Below are positions 63,505 to 64,000 of a DNA stretch of 64,000 nucleotides, one piece after another. How positions within the stretch are numbered: the first letter of the stretch is position 1; each line of letters starts with the position of its first letter. The DNA lies in contig CBDFHJ010000009.1 of assembly GCA_965247635.1 (NCBI GenBank), positions 310,001 through 374,000 on the forward strand, given 5' to 3'. The position numbers and the translations under genes are program-made. Origin of the DNA: CBDFHJ01 sp965247635. Its GTDB lineage: Bacteria > Chloroflexota > Dehalococcoidia > Lucifugimonadales > Australimonadaceae. The notes beneath the pieces are model-generated. The model was not told the origin of the DNA. It did no database searches and saw only the letters and a program-made list of their open reading frames with translations.

Positions 63505-64000
63505 CTAGCCCAGGGCCAACACCTGCTGTAACGCCCGCTCCAGCTCCTCGTCGGAGACCAGCCCCTCGAAGCGCACGGCCACCTTGCCGTCGGCGCCGAC
63601 CACGAAGAGCCACGGCTCGCTGAGCAAGCCCCACTCTTGCATCTCCGGACCTCGGGATAGCTGGCCCTCGTTGCGGGCGGCGTCGAGGTCCCACGGCTCG
63701 ATATGGATGAAGTTGACGCGCGCTTTATGGCGTTCGTGGACGGCTGCGGCCATGTCGGTGACCGGCCCGCACATCCGGCTGACGCAGAACATGGGTGAGC
63801 TGAACACCACCACAAAGGGAGTGCCCAGGTCCAACGCCTGCGCCACGGAGTACTCGTGCATCTCGTCTTCTGTCTGTCGAGTCGAGATGTCCGAGAACTG
63901 CTGCACGTCGTGGATGGTCAGGTTTTGAGTGGGTGGGACAGACTCCCCCACGAGCGGTACCTGGGAGTCAGTGACCACCTCGAACGCCAGGCCCTGGACC
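63505..64000 (-). CDS. thioredoxin-like protein with CX4C motif (5' end outside window)
   Basis: The frame is open to the window edge (VQGLAFEVVTDSQVPLVG), so the N-terminus is missing. The visible 165 residues contain VGESVPPTQNLTIHDV, then a thioredoxin-like fold with GTPFVVVFSSPMFCVSRMCG. The two cysteines are four residues apart, unlike the CXXC of thioredoxin. It continues VNFIHIEPWD and LLSEPWLFVVGADGKVAVRF. Similar proteins are exported or lipid-anchored redox proteins of unknown partner. An N-terminal signal cannot be judged. Confidence 0.75.
   Translation of the reverse strand, partial: VQGLAFEVVTDSQVPLVGESVPPTQNLTIHDVQQFSDISTRQTEDEMHEYSVAQALDLGTPFVVVFSSPMFCVSRMCGPVTDMAAAVHERHKARVNFIHIEPWDLDAARNEGQLSRGPEMQEWGLLSEPWLFVVGADGKVAVRFEGLVSDEELERALQQVLALG

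Overview
The window reads as a GC-rich bacterial chromosome segment, most likely from the Chloroflexota (Dehalococcoidia or SAR202-like). This is inferred from gene content, not from a marker phylogeny. The pointers are two luciferase-like F420-type oxidoreductases, two Rieske proteins, a caa3-type oxidase cluster, a MoaD-MoaE fusion, and a 23S rRNA gene that stands apart from any 16S gene and has its own promoter.

Layout. 0-11.3 kb, all on the minus strand: a Rieske oxygenase runs directly into two giant FtsX-type permeases and two ABC ATPases, one with an AbrB-like tail. Two GNAT acetyltransferases follow, the last frameshifted. 11.4-18.4 kb: threonine aldolase, RarA, a lower-GC stand-alone HsdR-N-type nuclease-like gene, the MoaD-MoaE fusion and an IS3-family element. 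18.4-26.2 kb: a DUF488 gene, then a two-component system and an adjacent small membrane protein gene wrecked by two IS256 copies and a second IS3-family element. 26.2-36 kb: tRNA-Ser(GCU), miaB, nadA, a nest of one IS256 copy inside another, a frameshifted collagen-like lipoprotein gene, nadC and a TolB-like propeller lipoprotein. 36-45 kb: an LLM oxidoreductase gene with an in-frame TGA, IS256, a fur-znuACB metal-uptake locus, a PT-rich lipoprotein, IS256, and the 3' end of an MFS pump. 45-51.2 kb: metE, then initiator tRNA and 23S rRNA on the minus strand. 51.3-56.3 kb: coxB-coxA-coxC-coxD-ctaG. 56.3-64 kb: an intact LLM oxidoreductase, a CaCA exchanger, class I FBP aldolase facing class II FBPase (glpX), a Rieske ferredoxin, a VIT1/CCC1-type transporter, a small membrane protein, and a thioredoxin-like protein cut by the window end.

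Mobile and repeated DNA dominate 14-45 kb. There are six IS256-family copies (five intact at 1368 bp, one split) and two unrelated IS3-family elements. A modular dispersed repeat, here called repeat A, occurs about ten times between 14.5 and 36.2 kb, often starting right at the stop codon of the preceding gene. In miaB the repeat has been read into the protein as a new C-terminal tail. Most broken genes lie in this same half; 45-64 kb is orderly, with intact genes and only short REP-like hairpins. Many genes share an extended -10 promoter (TGnTAnnnT).

Functionally the window covers aerobic respiration, NAD synthesis (nadA, nadC), molybdopterin synthesis, B12-independent methionine synthesis, glycolysis/gluconeogenesis, zinc or manganese uptake, and an exporter of unknown substrate.
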